Shown piece by piece: positions 41,859-51,324 of a stretch of 52,284 nt of DNA (positions are counted from its first letter, which is position 1; every line of letters starts with the position of its first letter). Made by a program: the position numbers and the translations under genes. Origin of the DNA: Oscillospiraceae bacterium (lineage in GTDB: Bacteria > Bacillota > Clostridia > Oscillospirales > CAG-272); NCBI GenBank assembly GCA_015064285.1, contig SVSN01000016.1, positions 1 to 52,284 of the forward strand, given 5' to 3'. The notes beneath the pieces are model-generated. The model did no database searches, had not been told where the DNA came from, and saw only the letters and a program-made list of their open reading frames with translations.

Positions 41859-44282
41859 TTACTGTCTCAGTGTGATCCCGTGCTTGTCGGCAAGACCTGC
41901 CAGAATCTTCTTTACGGTAGCGTCAGCTTCTTCATCGGTCATGGTGTGGTCGTCAGCCCGCAGCTGTACTGCATAGGAAACACTCTTCTTGTCTTCACCG
42001 ATCTGAGGACCTCTGTAAATGTCGAACAGTTCAGCGGATTCCACTACCTTACCGCCGATCTCTTTGATTTCACGGGAGATCAGGCCGGCAGGTGTATCTT
42101 CACCGCATACGAAGGAGAAGTCTCTTTCCAGAGCAGGGTACTTGGGCAGAGGCTTGTAATCCATCATCAGACGGCGTGCGGCATACAGAGCTTCCATATC
42201 CAGTTCACATACATAAACCGGTACGTTGAAGTTGTAGTTGTCTGCCACAGCAGGATGGATCTGTCCGAATACTGCCAGCTGGGTGTCATTTTTGGACATC
42301 ACAGCGCAGCGGCCGGGATGGAAGGTGAGTGCATCGGTGCAGGGAGCAAAGTCAGCGTTTTCAATGCCGGCGATATACAGAATCGCTTCCAGAATACCCT
42401 TCATTCTGTAGAAACCTTCGCCCTTCTTGTCGTCACCGGCATAGAAACCGATGGCAAGACGGCCGGGTTCTTCGGGCAGTTCCCCTTCTACAGGCAGATA
42501 TACCTTGCCCATTTCATAGAGGGCCACTTCCTTATTCTTTACAGAAGCATTGTCGGCCAGAACCTTCAGCAGAGAAGGCAGAACGGTGGTGCGCATTACG
42601 GAAGTGTCTTCCCCCAGGGGGTTGGAGATCACTACGGAAGTACGGCGTGCATCGTCATCAGCCAGGCGGATTTTGGAGTACCAGGAGGGGCTGATGAAGG
42701 AGAAGGTTTCAATTTCGTCCAGACCCATGCCGCAGAGCAGATCGTGCAGCTTCATGTCAAAGTTCTGTCTTTCGGTGCGTGCGCCGTTGGTGGGGGTAGC
42801 CTTGGAGGACAGAGTGGAGGTGATCTTGTCATATCCGTAGATCCGCAGCACTTCTTCCGCCAGGTCGTTCATGCAGCGAACGTCGTCACGGTAGGTGGGC
42901 ACAGTCAGGGTCATGTTGTCGTCGGAAACACCGAAGTCCAGAGCACGGAAAATGTCGGCCATATATTCTCTGGTCAGATCCACACCCAGGAACTGGTTGA
43001 TCTTTTCTGCTTCCAGCGGCATTACGAAGGGAACCTTCTTGGTGGGGTATACGTCGATGGTACCGTCCACCACTTCACCGGCACCCAGCAGAGCGATCAG
43101 TTCGCAGGCACGATCCAGTGCGGGCATGGTGTTTTCGGAATCCAGACCCTTTTCAAAGCGAGCGGAAGATTCGGTACGCATCCCCTGCTTCTTGGCGGTC
43201 ACACGTACATTGCCGGGATGGAACATGGCGGATTCAAACACAACGGTTACAGTGTCATCGGTGATTTCACTGTTCAGACCGCCCATAACACCGGCCAGAG
43301 CAACCGCTTTTTTTTCGTCTGCGATCACCAGGGAAGAGGCGTTCAGGGTGTGCTGTTCGTTGTCCAGAGAAGTGAAGGTTTCCCCTTCTTCGGCGTTCCG
43401 GACGATGATGTGGGAACCGTCCAGGCATTTGTAGTCAAAAGCGTGCATGGGCTGGCCGTATTCCAGCATAACATAGTTGGTGATGTCCACAATGTTGTTG
43501 ATGGGACGAACGCCGGAAGCCCGGAGACGCATCCGCAGCCACAGCGGAGAGGGAGCGATCTTTACATTCTTTACAACCCGCGCGGAGTACCGGGTGCACA
43601 GTTCGGCATTCAGTACGTCCACGGACAGATACTTTTCGATGGTTTCGCCGTCGTTCCGGGCAGCAGGCTTGGCAGGGGGTGCCAGCTTCAGTTCCTTGCC
43701 GAAAGAAACAGCGGTTTCTCTGGCCAGACCGATCACGGACAGACAGTCGGGACGGTTGGAGGTGATTTCGAATTCCACAGCGGTGTCGGACAGTTCCAGC
43801 ACTTCACGGATGTCGCGGCCCAGGGGAGCGTCAGCCAGACCAACATCGTTCAGGATCAGAATCCCGTCTTCAATGGCACCGGGCATATCGTGGGTGGTCA
43901 GACCCAGTTCGCCGATGGAGCAGAGCATGCCGCAGGAAACTTCGCCTCTGAGCTTGCCCTTCTTGATCTTCACGCCGCCGGGCAGAGTGGAGCCGTCGGT
44001 AGCCACAGGTACTACCGCACCGGCAAATACATTGTTCGCTCCGGTCACGATCTGTACGGGTTCTTCCGCACCGATGTCCACCTGACAAATTACCAGATGG
44101 TCGGAGTTGGAGTGGGGAACAACAGACAGAATCTTGCCGACTACCACTTTGGTGATGTCTTCCGCCAGCACTTCAAAGGTTTCCACCTTGGAACCGGTCA
44201 TGGTCATTCTGTCACAATATTCTTTTATGCTGATATCGCTGACGTCCGTATAGTCGGCCAGCCATTTCATGGAAAGCTGCAT
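41859..44282 (-). CDS. pheT: Phenylalanyl-tRNA synthetase beta subunit
   Basis: 807 aa, the usual length. The subunit binds tRNA-Phe and edits misactivated tyrosine. The N-terminal MQLSMKWLADYTDVS, the tRNA-binding OB-fold (VVGKILSVVPHSNSDHLVI), the B3/4 editing region and the C-terminal anticodon-binding domain (SFVCGEDTPAGLISREIKE) are in order. ATG 44282 has GAAAGG 9 nt upstream. It is separated from pheS by the uridine-kinase-like gene, an unusual arrangement, since pheS and pheT are normally adjacent. Confidence 0.97.
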   Translation of the reverse strand: MQLSMKWLADYTDVSDISIKEYCDRMTMTGSKVETFEVLAEDITKVVVGKILSVVPHSNSDHLVICQVDIGAEEPVQIVTGANNVFAGAVVPVATDGSTLPGGVKIKKGKLRGEVSCGMLCSIGELGLTTHDMPGAIEDGILILNDVGLADAPLGRDIREVLELSDTAVEFEITSNRPDCLSVIGLARETAVSFGKELKLAPPAKPAARNDGETIEKYLSVDVLNAELCTRYSARVVKNVKIAPSPLWLRMRLRASGVRPINNIVDITNYVMLEYGQPMHAFDYKCLDGSHIIVRNAEEGETFTSLDNEQHTLNASSLVIADEKKAVALAGVMGGLNSEITDDTVTVVFESAMFHPGNVRVTAKKQGMRTESSARFEKGLDSENTMPALDRACELIALLGAGEVVDGTIDVYPTKKVPFVMPLEAEKINQFLGVDLTREYMADIFRALDFGVSDDNMTLTVPTYRDDVRCMNDLAEEVLRIYGYDKITSTLSSKATPTNGARTERQNFDMKLHDLLCGMGLDEIETFSFISPSWYSKIRLADDDARRTSVVISNPLGEDTSVMRTTVLPSLLKVLADNASVKNKEVALYEMGKVYLPVEGELPEEPGRLAIGFYAGDDKKGEGFYRMKGILEAILYIAGIENADFAPCTDALTFHPGRCAVMSKNDTQLAVFGQIHPAVADNYNFNVPVYVCELDMEALYAARRLMMDYKPLPKYPALERDFSFVCGEDTPAGLISREIKEIGGKVVESAELFDIYRGPQIGEDKKSVSYAVQLRADDHTMTDEEADATVKKILAGLADKHGITLRQ

Positions 44283-44302
44283 AGCTGTAAACCTTTCTCT
44301 CG

Positions 44303-44854
44303 TTAATTTGATGTACCCAGACGGGTATCGATATAGGCAGTGAGGATATCCACAGAAGTCTGTCCGGCGGTTCCGTTGATCACCATGTCGGCATGCCACC
44401 GGGTGGGCTCTACCAGTTCATCATGGCGGAAACGCACCGTGTCGATATATCGGTCTGTCACTTCATCCATGGTCTGTCCGAAAGACATGAACCGCTTGAT
44501 CCGGCGTACCAACCGTTCGTCACTGGCAAGATCCACAAAGATCTTCAGATCCAGTCTTTCCCGGATCCAGGGCAGATGCAGGGCGAAAAGTCCTTCGATC
44601 ACACAGATCTGTGCCGTTTCATCTGCCAGTGCTTCTTCAAAAGCGGTGCGCATTTCATCCAGCCGCATAGCATCGGGGTGGTTGTGTTCCACATATTCTT
44701 TCCCGGATATGGGTGCTATGGTGATGGGGGAGGGATGGATATAATAGTTATCCATATGGATGCAGATACAACGATTGCCGTAATGTTCTTTCAGTTTGGT
44801 CGCAAGGGTCGATTTGCCGCTGCAGGTTCCGCCTGCAATACCGATGACAAACAT
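44303..44854 (-). CDS. Uridine kinase-like P-loop kinase
   Basis: 183 aa, uridine/cytidine kinase (Udk) or phosphoribulokinase-like family. The Walker A motif is GIAGGTCSGKST at residues 5-16. The HMDNYYIHPSP segment with its acidic residue and the later FVDLASDERLVRRIKRF lid are present, but the protein is shorter than most Udk (about 210). It phosphorylates uridine/cytidine or a related nucleoside with ATP/GTP. It lies between pheS (37 nt) and pheT (20 nt) and is coupled to both, which makes the operon mixed translation/salvage. Confidence 0.82.
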   Translation of the reverse strand: MFVIGIAGGTCSGKSTLATKLKEHYGNRCICIHMDNYYIHPSPITIAPISGKEYVEHNHPDAMRLDEMRTAFEEALADETAQICVIEGLFALHLPWIRERLDLKIFVDLASDERLVRRIKRFMSFGQTMDEVTDRYIDTVRFRHDELVEPTRWHADMVINGTAGQTSVDILTAYIDTRLGTSN

Positions 44855-44891
44855 AGGTTAGCCTCCTGCTTCTTGCGATATTTATTTTGAA

Positions 44892-45905
44892 TCAGAACTG
44901 GTGCAGGAACCGTACGTCATTTTCGTACAGATGCCGCATATCGTCGATGTGGTACTTCAGCATAACAATACGTTCAATGCCGAGACCGAATGCGAAACCG
45001 GAATATACTTCAGGATCGATACCGCACATCCGCAGTACGTTGGGGTGAACCATACCGGCACCCAGAATTTCGATCCAGCCTTCGCCCTTGCACAGACGGC
45101 ATCCCTTACCGCCGCAGGCAAAGCAGGATACGTCTACTTCCGCAGAGGGTTCGGTGAAGGGGAAATGGTGGGGACGGAAACGGATCCTGGTGTCCGCACC
45201 GAACATGGTCTGGGCGAACATTTCCAGCGTACCTTTCAGGTCTCCCATGGTGATGCCCTTGTCAACCACCAGACCTTCGCACTGGTGGAACAGGGGAGAG
45301 TGGGTGGCGTCCACCGCGTCGGAACGGTAAACACGGCCGGGAGAGATGATCTTGATGGGGGGCTGCTGCTTTTCCATAACTCTTGCCTGTACGGGAGAGG
45401 TCTGGGAGCGGAGCAGGATGTTTTCGGTGATATAGAAAGTGTCCTGGGTGTCTCTGGCGGGGTGATCCGGAGGAATGTTCAGTGCCTGGAAGTTGTAGTA
45501 ATCATATTCCACTTCGGGGCCTTCAGCGATGGAGTAACCCATGCCCAGGAAGATTTCTTCCAGCTGTCTCTGTACCATAGCCAGAGGATGGGGCTTGCCT
45601 ACCGGAACCTTGGTACCGGGGATGGTAACGTCCAGCTTTTCCGCCTTCAGTCTGGCATCCAGTGCGGCAGACTTCATGGCAGCGGACTGCTTTTCGATTT
45701 CGGCTTCGATTTCCGCACGGATATCGTTGGCCAGCTGACCGATCACCGGTCTTTCTTCTGCGGAGAGCTTACCCATGCCGCGCAGCACGGCGGTCAGTTC
45801 CCCTTTTTTGCCGAGATACTTGATTCTCAGCGCCTCAATGTCCGCCCCGTCTTCTGCCAGAGCGGCAATGGCTTCCGTTTTGATTTTGAGAAGTGTGTCT
45901 TTCAT
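44892..45905 (-). CDS. pheS: Phenylalanyl-tRNA synthetase alpha subunit
   Basis: 337 aa, class II aminoacyl-tRNA synthetase catalytic subunit that makes Phe-tRNA. The N-terminal coiled coil (residues 1-90) is followed by the class II motifs: ARDTQDTFY; the motif 2 block [19 protein letters not shown]; and [13 protein letters not shown] (motif 3). ATG 45905 has AAGGA 8 nt upstream; the longer frame has no ribosome binding site. It lies 43 nt after the histidine phosphatase gene and behind the T-box, which would raise expression when tRNA-Phe is uncharged. Confidence 0.97.
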   Translation of the reverse strand: MKDTLLKIKTEAIAALAEDGADIEALRIKYLGKKGELTAVLRGMGKLSAEERPVIGQLANDIRAEIEAEIEKQSAAMKSAALDARLKAEKLDVTIPGTKVPVGKPHPLAMVQRQLEEIFLGMGYSIAEGPEVEYDYYNFQALNIPPDHPARDTQDTFYITENILLRSQTSPVQARVMEKQQPPIKIISPGRVYRSDAVDATHSPLFHQCEGLVVDKGITMGDLKGTLEMFAQTMFGADTRIRFRPHHFPFTEPSAEVDVSCFACGGKGCRLCKGEGWIEILGAGMVHPNVLRMCGIDPEVYSGFAFGLGIERIVMLKYHIDDMRHLYENDVRFLHQF

Positions 45906-45948
45906 TGCATTCTTCCTTATATAAATAAATGATTTGCAGATATTTTTG

Positions 45949-46680
45949 TTACCGGATCTCTGAAGCGAACAGACCGCTGGCAGAAACCGGTTCTCCGCCG
46001 CCGTACAGATGGGAAGTGTCCCCCACGGAGACAACTCTGGCGTTGGCGGAATGTTCATCTGTGTGGTGTTCCATGAAAATGGTGGTGACGGAGGAGGTGG
46101 GCAGGAACAGGCTGTGCCAGATCAGCGGCAGAGAAGCCTGCAGCACATGGGAAAGCAGCGCATTGCCCAGTCCCAGATGGCAGAACAGGCAAACCGTGTC
46201 TTTCCTGTTTTCATGCCCCGGCAGTACGTCGTAGTATCCGTTTTCGTTCCGGCGATAGCCCCATTCTTCCAGCAGAGCATCAAACCCGGCGCATACCGTA
46301 TCATAATACTGAGGGATTTCGGATTCCTTGTACAGATCCGCTTCCCGCCATGCCTTGGGATCAAATACACCGGGTATCTTTGTCCAGAGTTCCGGCGCCA
46401 TGTTCCAGGGACATGTGTTGGTTCCCCCTTTGGTCGGATAGGGTGTAACCAGACCTTTGGCAAACTCACGGAGCCAGGGAAGTTCGATGGCTTCCATGCC
46501 CAGCTTGTCCAGAGTAGGCTTGGCTGTCAGCTTGGCTCTGCCCAGAGGAGAAACATAAATCTTGGTGATGTCTTCCTTGACCAACTTGTGAGAAAGCAGT
46601 TCCGCTTCTCTCTGGCCTTTTTCGGTCAGGGAATCGGTAGGATAGTAAGGATCCCCATGCCGGATGATTAAAAAACGCAT
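45949..46680 (-). CDS. Histidine phosphatase (phosphoglycerate-mutase-like)
   Basis: 243-aa histidine-phosphatase superfamily protein. The RHG motif lies at Arg7-His8-Gly9, with the phosphohistidine intermediate on His8. [15 protein letters not shown] and a later [12 protein letters not shown] support the 2H phosphatase fold. It may be a phosphoglycerate mutase or a general phosphatase; the substrate is not clear. ATG 46680 is used; the longer frame lies in the T-box leader. The Shine-Dalgarno is weak (GGACGGACAAG). It is the first gene after the T-box and so comes under phenylalanine/tRNA control. Confidence 0.82.
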   Translation of the reverse strand: MRFLIIRHGDPYYPTDSLTEKGQREAELLSHKLVKEDITKIYVSPLGRAKLTAKPTLDKLGMEAIELPWLREFAKGLVTPYPTKGGTNTCPWNMAPELWTKIPGVFDPKAWREADLYKESEIPQYYDTVCAGFDALLEEWGYRRNENGYYDVLPGHENRKDTVCLFCHLGLGNALLSHVLQASLPLIWHSLFLPTSSVTTIFMEHHTDEHSANARVVSVGDTSHLYGGGEPVSASGLFASEIR

Positions 46681-46704
46681 AGTCTTGTCCGTCCGATCTG
46701 TAGT

Positions 46705-46940
46705 GAAAAATAAAAAATCCCCATCCCGTGAAGAGGGACGAGGCTGTAAAGCTCCGCGGTACCACCCATATTCCGGCAGAAAATACCGGCGCTCATACGG
46801 GATAACGGTCCGTCCGGGGGAAAACCCAGCTCCGAAGTGAAATGCCGGCAAGATCCCGTGTCAAGACAGCTTTCAGCCCATGGCTGTCTTTCTCTGAGGG
46901 CAGGAGAATGATCTGGCAGGCTGCTTCATCACAGCTTTTC
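46705..46940 (-). promoter_or_regulatory. T-box leader, probably phenylalanine-specific
   Basis: On the minus strand the T-box sequence GGGTGGTACCGCGGAGC is present (46767-46751). The competing terminator CCTCGTCCC/GGGATGGGG with a long U-tract follows at 46743-46705. Stem I starts near 46937 with GCTGTGATGAAGCAGCC. The best specifier candidate is UUC at 46841-46839, a Phe codon that fits the downstream pheS-pheT. Uncharged tRNA-Phe would stabilise the antiterminator and allow transcription. Confidence 0.9.
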
Positions 46941-46969
46941 ATCATATACAAGTATGGGAATTTAAGGTC

Positions 46970-46998
46970 ATTATATCACACTTTGCCCAAAAGTGCAA
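46970..46998 (-). promoter_or_regulatory. Promoter of the T-box operon
   Basis: Minus-strand TTGCAC (46998-46993) and TATAAT (46975-46970), spacer 17 bp, just before stem I. The plus-strand interval from here to HPr (about 47000-47142) is AT-rich, with no clear promoter. Confidence 0.8.
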
Positions 46999-47142
46999 TA
47001 GTCATTTCGGAAAAATCCCACAGAAAAAGATTTAATAACCTGTAGAATAAAAACAAATCCATATAAAAAAACAGAATCATGCATGAACTGCGGCAAAATA
47101 TCCAACAATACAGTACAGTGAAATGAACAGGAGAAGTATTGT

Positions 47143-47409
47143 ATGAAGCGAATCGTATATACCATTTCGGATGAAAACGGCATCCATGCCAGACCGGCCG
47201 GGAAAATTGTGAATACCGCCAGACTGTTTCAGTCGGAGATACGTCTGATCCTGCCGGTAAAGGATACATCGGCAGACGCCAAAAAACTGTTTGCCGTTAT
47301 GGGTCTGGGGATCCGGAAAGGGGATACCATCCACATAGAAGCGGAAGGTGCGGATGCGGAGGAAGCGGCTGCCGCTATGCAGAATACCCTGACGGAAGCG
47401 GGACTGTAA
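47143..47409 (+). CDS. ptsH: HPr-like phosphocarrier protein lacking Ser46
   Basis: 88 aa, the PTS phosphocarrier. Active His15 is in GIHARPAG. The segment that normally holds the regulatory Ser46 (K-S-I-M-G) reads K-K-L-F-A, so Ser46 is replaced by Lys48 after a 2-residue insertion. HPr kinase could not phosphorylate this protein for carbon catabolite repression. AGGAG lies about 9 nt before the ATG. The next gene (EI) begins 19 nt downstream. No PTS permease (EII) genes are in the window; the sugar transported is unknown. Confidence 0.9.
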   Translation: MKRIVYTISDENGIHARPAGKIVNTARLFQSEIRLILPVKDTSADAKKLFAVMGLGIRKGDTIHIEAEGADAEEAAAAMQNTLTEAGL

Positions 47410-47428
47410 ACCAAGGAAGGAAATCGAT

Positions 47429-49072
47429 ATGGAGATCATACAGGGAAAAGCGGTCAGCGGAGGTATGGCGTACGGAAAGATATTTCTGCTTGGCCGGCAG
47501 GATTATACAGCGGAACACCGGCAGAGTGCAGAAGATCCGCAGCAGGAGATACTGCGTTTCCGGGAAGGGTGCCGGGCGCTGGCAGCGGAACTGGATGTGC
47601 TGTACAGCAAGACGCTGGAAGCCATCGGTGAATCCGAAGCGGAAATCTTTTCGCTGCACAGGATGATGCTGGAAGAAGATACTTTTACAGAGTCTGTGGA
47701 AGAAAAGATCTGCCAAGGCATAAGCGCATCGGATGCCGTTCTGGATACCGGAGAAGCATTTGCCGCCATGTTTGCTGCCATGGACAATCCATACATGCAG
47801 GCCAGAGATGCCGATATACGCAGTATTGCCCGGAGACTGCACGAAATTCTGGAAGGCAGAACGACAGAACTGCCGGTGTTTACAGAACCTGTGATTCTGG
47901 CAGCGGAGGATCTGACACCCGCCCAGACGGTGGATCTGAAAAAGGACAAGGTGCTGGGTTTTATCACCGCCCGGGGAAGCACCAGTTCCCACACAGCCAT
48001 TCTGGCCAGAACACTGGGCATCCCTGCGGTTACGGCGGCGGGGACTCTTTCAGAATCTCTTCATGGCTTGGAAGGAATTCTGGATGGGGAACAGGGAACT
48101 TTGTATGTGGATCCCGACCGGCAGACCATAAACCGTTTTGAGCAGAACCGCCAGAACGAAGAAGAGCGGAAGGCACGCTGGGAAACCATGCGGGGACATA
48201 CCTGCCGGACACGGGAAGGAAAGGCGATCCGGATATACGCCAATGCGGGAAGTCTGGAAGATGCGGCAGCGGCAGCAGCGGGGGATGCGGAAGGGATCGG
48301 TCTGTTCCGCAGTGAATTTCTGTTTATGCAGTATGGCAGAAACCCCACAGAAGAAGAACAGTACAATACCTATCGTGAGGTGTTGGCCCATATGCCTGGG
48401 AAGGAAGTTATCATCCGGACGCTGGATGCCGGTGCGGACAAACAGATCCCCTGGCTGCCGGCCGGCACAGCGGAAGCCAATCCCGCTCTGGGTCTTCGGG
48501 CGATCCGTCTTTGCCTGCGGTATCCTGAGCTGCTGCGTACACAGCTGCGTGCCATGTACCGGGCAGCCGTACACGGAAAACTGTGCGCCATGATCCCCAT
48601 GATCACCCTGCCGTCGGAACTGGAGCAGGTTCACGCCATAGCAGAGGAAGTACGCCGCTCTCTGGAAGAGGAAAAGATTCCTTTTGCACCGGATATGCCT
48701 TTGGGGATTATGATCGAAACACCGTCAGCCGCTTTGTGTGCCGGAACCCTGGCGGAAAAATCGGCATTTTTCAGTATCGGCACCAACGATCTGACGCAGT
48801 ATACCATGGCGGCTGACCGGGAAAACGGCGCACTCACATACCTGACAGAAACCATTCCGGAAAGTGTGAAACGGCTGATTCTCATGACCACATCGGCGGC
48901 AACAGCAGCGGGAATCCCCGTCAGCGTGTGCGGTGAACTGGCCGGAGAGGAACATGCCATCCCGTTTCTGGTGGACGCCGGCGTTGACAAACTTTCTGTC
49001 AGTCCCGGTCAGGTGCTGAAAGTCCGTTCCGCCGTACAGCGGCATCTGGATACCAGGGAAAAAGCAGAATAA
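47429..49072 (+). CDS. ptsI: PTS enzyme I (phosphoenolpyruvate-protein phosphotransferase)
   Basis: 547-aa PTS enzyme I, which passes phosphate from phosphoenolpyruvate to HPr. The active His is in GSTSSHTAILAR (normally GGRTSHTAIMAR). The PEP-binding barrel shows GIGLFRSEF, SIGTNDLTQYTM and the acid/base Cys in VSVCGELAG. The length is near 570. The first residue is ATG 47429, with AAGGAAGG-like sites upstream. It forms an operon with HPr and is followed by a terminator. Without EII genes nearby, it may serve systems encoded elsewhere. Confidence 0.95.
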   Translation: MEIIQGKAVSGGMAYGKIFLLGRQDYTAEHRQSAEDPQQEILRFREGCRALAAELDVLYSKTLEAIGESEAEIFSLHRMMLEEDTFTESVEEKICQGISASDAVLDTGEAFAAMFAAMDNPYMQARDADIRSIARRLHEILEGRTTELPVFTEPVILAAEDLTPAQTVDLKKDKVLGFITARGSTSSHTAILARTLGIPAVTAAGTLSESLHGLEGILDGEQGTLYVDPDRQTINRFEQNRQNEEERKARWETMRGHTCRTREGKAIRIYANAGSLEDAAAAAAGDAEGIGLFRSEFLFMQYGRNPTEEEQYNTYREVLAHMPGKEVIIRTLDAGADKQIPWLPAGTAEANPALGLRAIRLCLRYPELLRTQLRAMYRAAVHGKLCAMIPMITLPSELEQVHAIAEEVRRSLEEEKIPFAPDMPLGIMIETPSAALCAGTLAEKSAFFSIGTNDLTQYTMAADRENGALTYLTETIPESVKRLILMTTSAATAAGIPVSVCGELAGEEHAIPFLVDAGVDKLSVSPGQVLKVRSAVQRHLDTREKAE

Positions 49073-49079
49073 AATACAG

Positions 49080-49115
49080 ACAGGGGACAGCCGAAACCAT
49101 CCCCTGTTATTTTTT
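49080..49115. terminator. Terminator after ptsI
   Basis: ACAGGGGA and TCCCCTGT form an 8-bp stem followed by TATTTTTT. Confidence 0.8.
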
Positions 49116-49142
49116 GTTCGCTGCAGCCGACAGAAACGGAAA

Positions 49143-50204
49143 TCATTCCTCCATGACAAGCTGCTCACCGTCATCCGGCTGTGCTTTGGGTTTGTATGCC
49201 AGACCCAGATGACCGTATCCCTGCCGGGTGACCATGCGTCCCCTGGGCGTGCGGCTGATGAAACCGATCTGCAGAAGATAGGGTTCGTACACATCTTCCA
49301 GTGTGACCGCTTCTTCCCCGATGGTAGCCGCCAGCGTTTCCAGACCCACCGGCCCGCCGTCGTAATACCGGATAATGGTTTCCATCATCCGACGGTCGGT
49401 GTTGTCCAGTCCCAGTTCGTCAATTTCCAGCATCCGCAGAGCTTCTCTGGCAATGTCCAGTGTGATTTTTCCGTCGCCACGCACCTGTGCAAAGTCTCTG
49501 ACACGCTTCAGCAGCCGGTTGGCGATACGGGGGGTTCCTCTGGAACGGGATGCAATTTCCAGTGCGCCGTCCGAGGTGATCGGTACATCCAGAATGCCGG
49601 CGCTCCGGGAAACGATAGCCGCCAGTTCCTCCGGGGTGTACAGTTCCAGCCGCAGCAGCACACCGAATCTGTCCCGCAGAGGGGTAGTAAGCTGTCCGGC
49701 ACGGGTAGTAGCCCCGATCAGTGTGAATCTTGGCAGCGGCAGACGGATACTTCTGGCAGAGGGGCCCTGACCGATGATGATATCCAGTGCAAAGTCTTCC
49801 ATTGCCGGGTACAGAATCTCTTCAATGGATTTGGAAAGCCGGTGGATCTCATCGATAAACAGCACATCCCCTTCTCCCAGATTGGAGAGCAGTGCTGCCA
49901 GATCGCCCTGTTTTTCAATGGCAGGGCCGGAGGTTACCCGCAGATTTACGCCCATTTCCGCAGCGATGATGGCGGAAAGTGTGGTTTTCCCCAGTCCGGG
50001 CGGGCCGTACAGCAGGACATGATCCAGATTGTCTCCCCGCAGTTTGGCGGCACCCATGTAGATCTTCAGCAGTTCCTTGGCTTTGGCCTGTCCGATGTAT
50101 TCGTCAATGGTATGGGGGCGGAGGGAATTTTCCGCTTCCGCATCTTCTCCGGTGTAACTGGACGACAGAATCCGGTTTTCCAGATCAAATTCGTTTGTGT
50201 TCAT
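49143..50204 (-). CDS. ruvB: Holliday junction branch-migration helicase RuvB
   Basis: 353 aa, AAA+ motor that moves Holliday junctions with RuvA. Walker [11 protein letters not shown], Walker B LFIDEIH, the ATTRAG sensor block, arginine-finger RDRFG and the C-terminal winged-helix [16 protein letters not shown] are all in place. The length is typical. The start is about 10 nt after a GAGGA site. It is separated from ruvA by an unknown gene of 358 codons, with only 24 nt between that gene and ruvB. Confidence 0.97.
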   Translation of the reverse strand: MNTNEFDLENRILSSSYTGEDAEAENSLRPHTIDEYIGQAKAKELLKIYMGAAKLRGDNLDHVLLYGPPGLGKTTLSAIIAAEMGVNLRVTSGPAIEKQGDLAALLSNLGEGDVLFIDEIHRLSKSIEEILYPAMEDFALDIIIGQGPSARSIRLPLPRFTLIGATTRAGQLTTPLRDRFGVLLRLELYTPEELAAIVSRSAGILDVPITSDGALEIASRSRGTPRIANRLLKRVRDFAQVRGDGKITLDIAREALRMLEIDELGLDNTDRRMMETIIRYYDGGPVGLETLAATIGEEAVTLEDVYEPYLLQIGFISRTPRGRMVTRQGYGHLGLAYKPKAQPDDGEQLVMEE

Positions 50205-50228
50205 AAGTATACTATCCTCATTCCGGTT

Positions 50229-51305
50229 TCAAAATCCATATGCCGACAGATCCGGACTGTCCGCGCAGGTACCGCAGAGCAGGGCACGGAACGTTATGTC
50301 GCAAAGCTTTCTGACGGGAGATTTCCAGTCGGTTTCCAGCTGCTGTCCCCCGTAGGTGGAAATATGCTGCAGCCATTCCTCATCCACCTGGGCACGGCAG
50401 ATCCCCTCGGCATCCACAGAATCCAGAAGCGTACGTACATCTTCACGAAGAGCGGGCAGATAGGGATACAGTCCGCAGCGGCACATCCATTCCACTGTTT
50501 CCAGCTGGATCAGGGATGCTCCGTCCGTTTTCTTTCTTGTGGAAAAACCTTCCGTAAAGCAGCCCAGGGTGCCCAGCGCATGTCCGGGCCAGGAGATTGC
50601 TCCCAGTCCCATATATTCCGGGCGGTCTGTACGCATCAAGCGGGTAAACGCTTCCGCAAGCATACGGCAGTTTTCTTCCGTTTTCCAGCCTGCAGTGTGT
50701 GCCAGAATATCAAAATGATACCGGCAGGGCCATTTTTCAAAGTTGTGGAAAAGCCGGTACTTACAGCTTTTGATGGTGCGGCTCACATCCAGGATGGAAT
50801 CCACCTCCAGCACACGCCGGAAAGAATCCAGAGAGAGCTGTATCTGGGGCGTGATATCAATACGTTCGTCAAACCCGGCACGGGCGATACAGGCGCAACG
50901 GATCAGATTCTGCCCGTTGGCGGCAAACTTGAATTCGTCATAGATCTTGCCGTGGGTCCGGTAACAGAGATCGGACAGCGGTACCGACGCAAACGCTTCC
51001 ATGGCCCGGCATAAAACCGGATTTTCTTTACCGAATCCTTTTTCCGCCAGATATTTGACGCCGACCTCCTGATTTTCATAAGGCCCGGCATTTTTGTTGG
51101 GGCCGTGAAAGCCGTTGCCCAGCCAGCCGTTTTCCTTCTGACAGGCAGCGACAAGAGTATATACAGGCTCCCCGGCAATCTCCCGGAGCAGAGCCGCTTC
51201 TTCTGCCGGCGGAATATCCCGCAGTACCTCGCGTCTGACACGCAGACGGATGGACGGCCCGGCATTTGCCAGCAGAAACGCGGTCATTCTATCTTTTGTG
51301 TTCAT
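50229..51305 (-). CDS. Conserved protein of unknown function between ruvA and ruvB
   Basis: 358 aa. No signal peptide or membrane segments. It is rich in Trp and Cys, with short repeats such as CRMLAEAFTRL, LFHNFEKWPCRYHFDIL, and LETVEWMCRCGLYPYL. Repeated helical segments with aromatic clusters suggest an alpha/alpha barrel of the prenyltransferase/terpene-cyclase type, but this is only a shape guess. No clear ribosome binding site is seen, so it may depend on coupling to ruvA 19 nt upstream. A role in recombination is possible only from position. I do not recognise the family with confidence. Confidence 0.65.
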   Translation of the reverse strand: MNTKDRMTAFLLANAGPSIRLRVRREVLRDIPPAEEAALLREIAGEPVYTLVAACQKENGWLGNGFHGPNKNAGPYENQEVGVKYLAEKGFGKENPVLCRAMEAFASVPLSDLCYRTHGKIYDEFKFAANGQNLIRCACIARAGFDERIDITPQIQLSLDSFRRVLEVDSILDVSRTIKSCKYRLFHNFEKWPCRYHFDILAHTAGWKTEENCRMLAEAFTRLMRTDRPEYMGLGAISWPGHALGTLGCFTEGFSTRKKTDGASLIQLETVEWMCRCGLYPYLPALREDVRTLLDSVDAEGICRAQVDEEWLQHISTYGGQQLETDWKSPVRKLCDITFRALLCGTCADSPDLSAYGF

Positions 51306-51324
51306 ATAAAGCGGGAACCTGCCG

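Noticed and set aside
41787-44306. 839-codon plus-strand frame opposite pheT
   Set aside because: Mirror of the pheT gene; composition is Gly/His/Gln-rich with no domain order.
46681-46851. N-terminal extension of the histidine phosphatase
   Set aside because: It is T-box leader sequence; the RHG motif places the start at ATG 46680.
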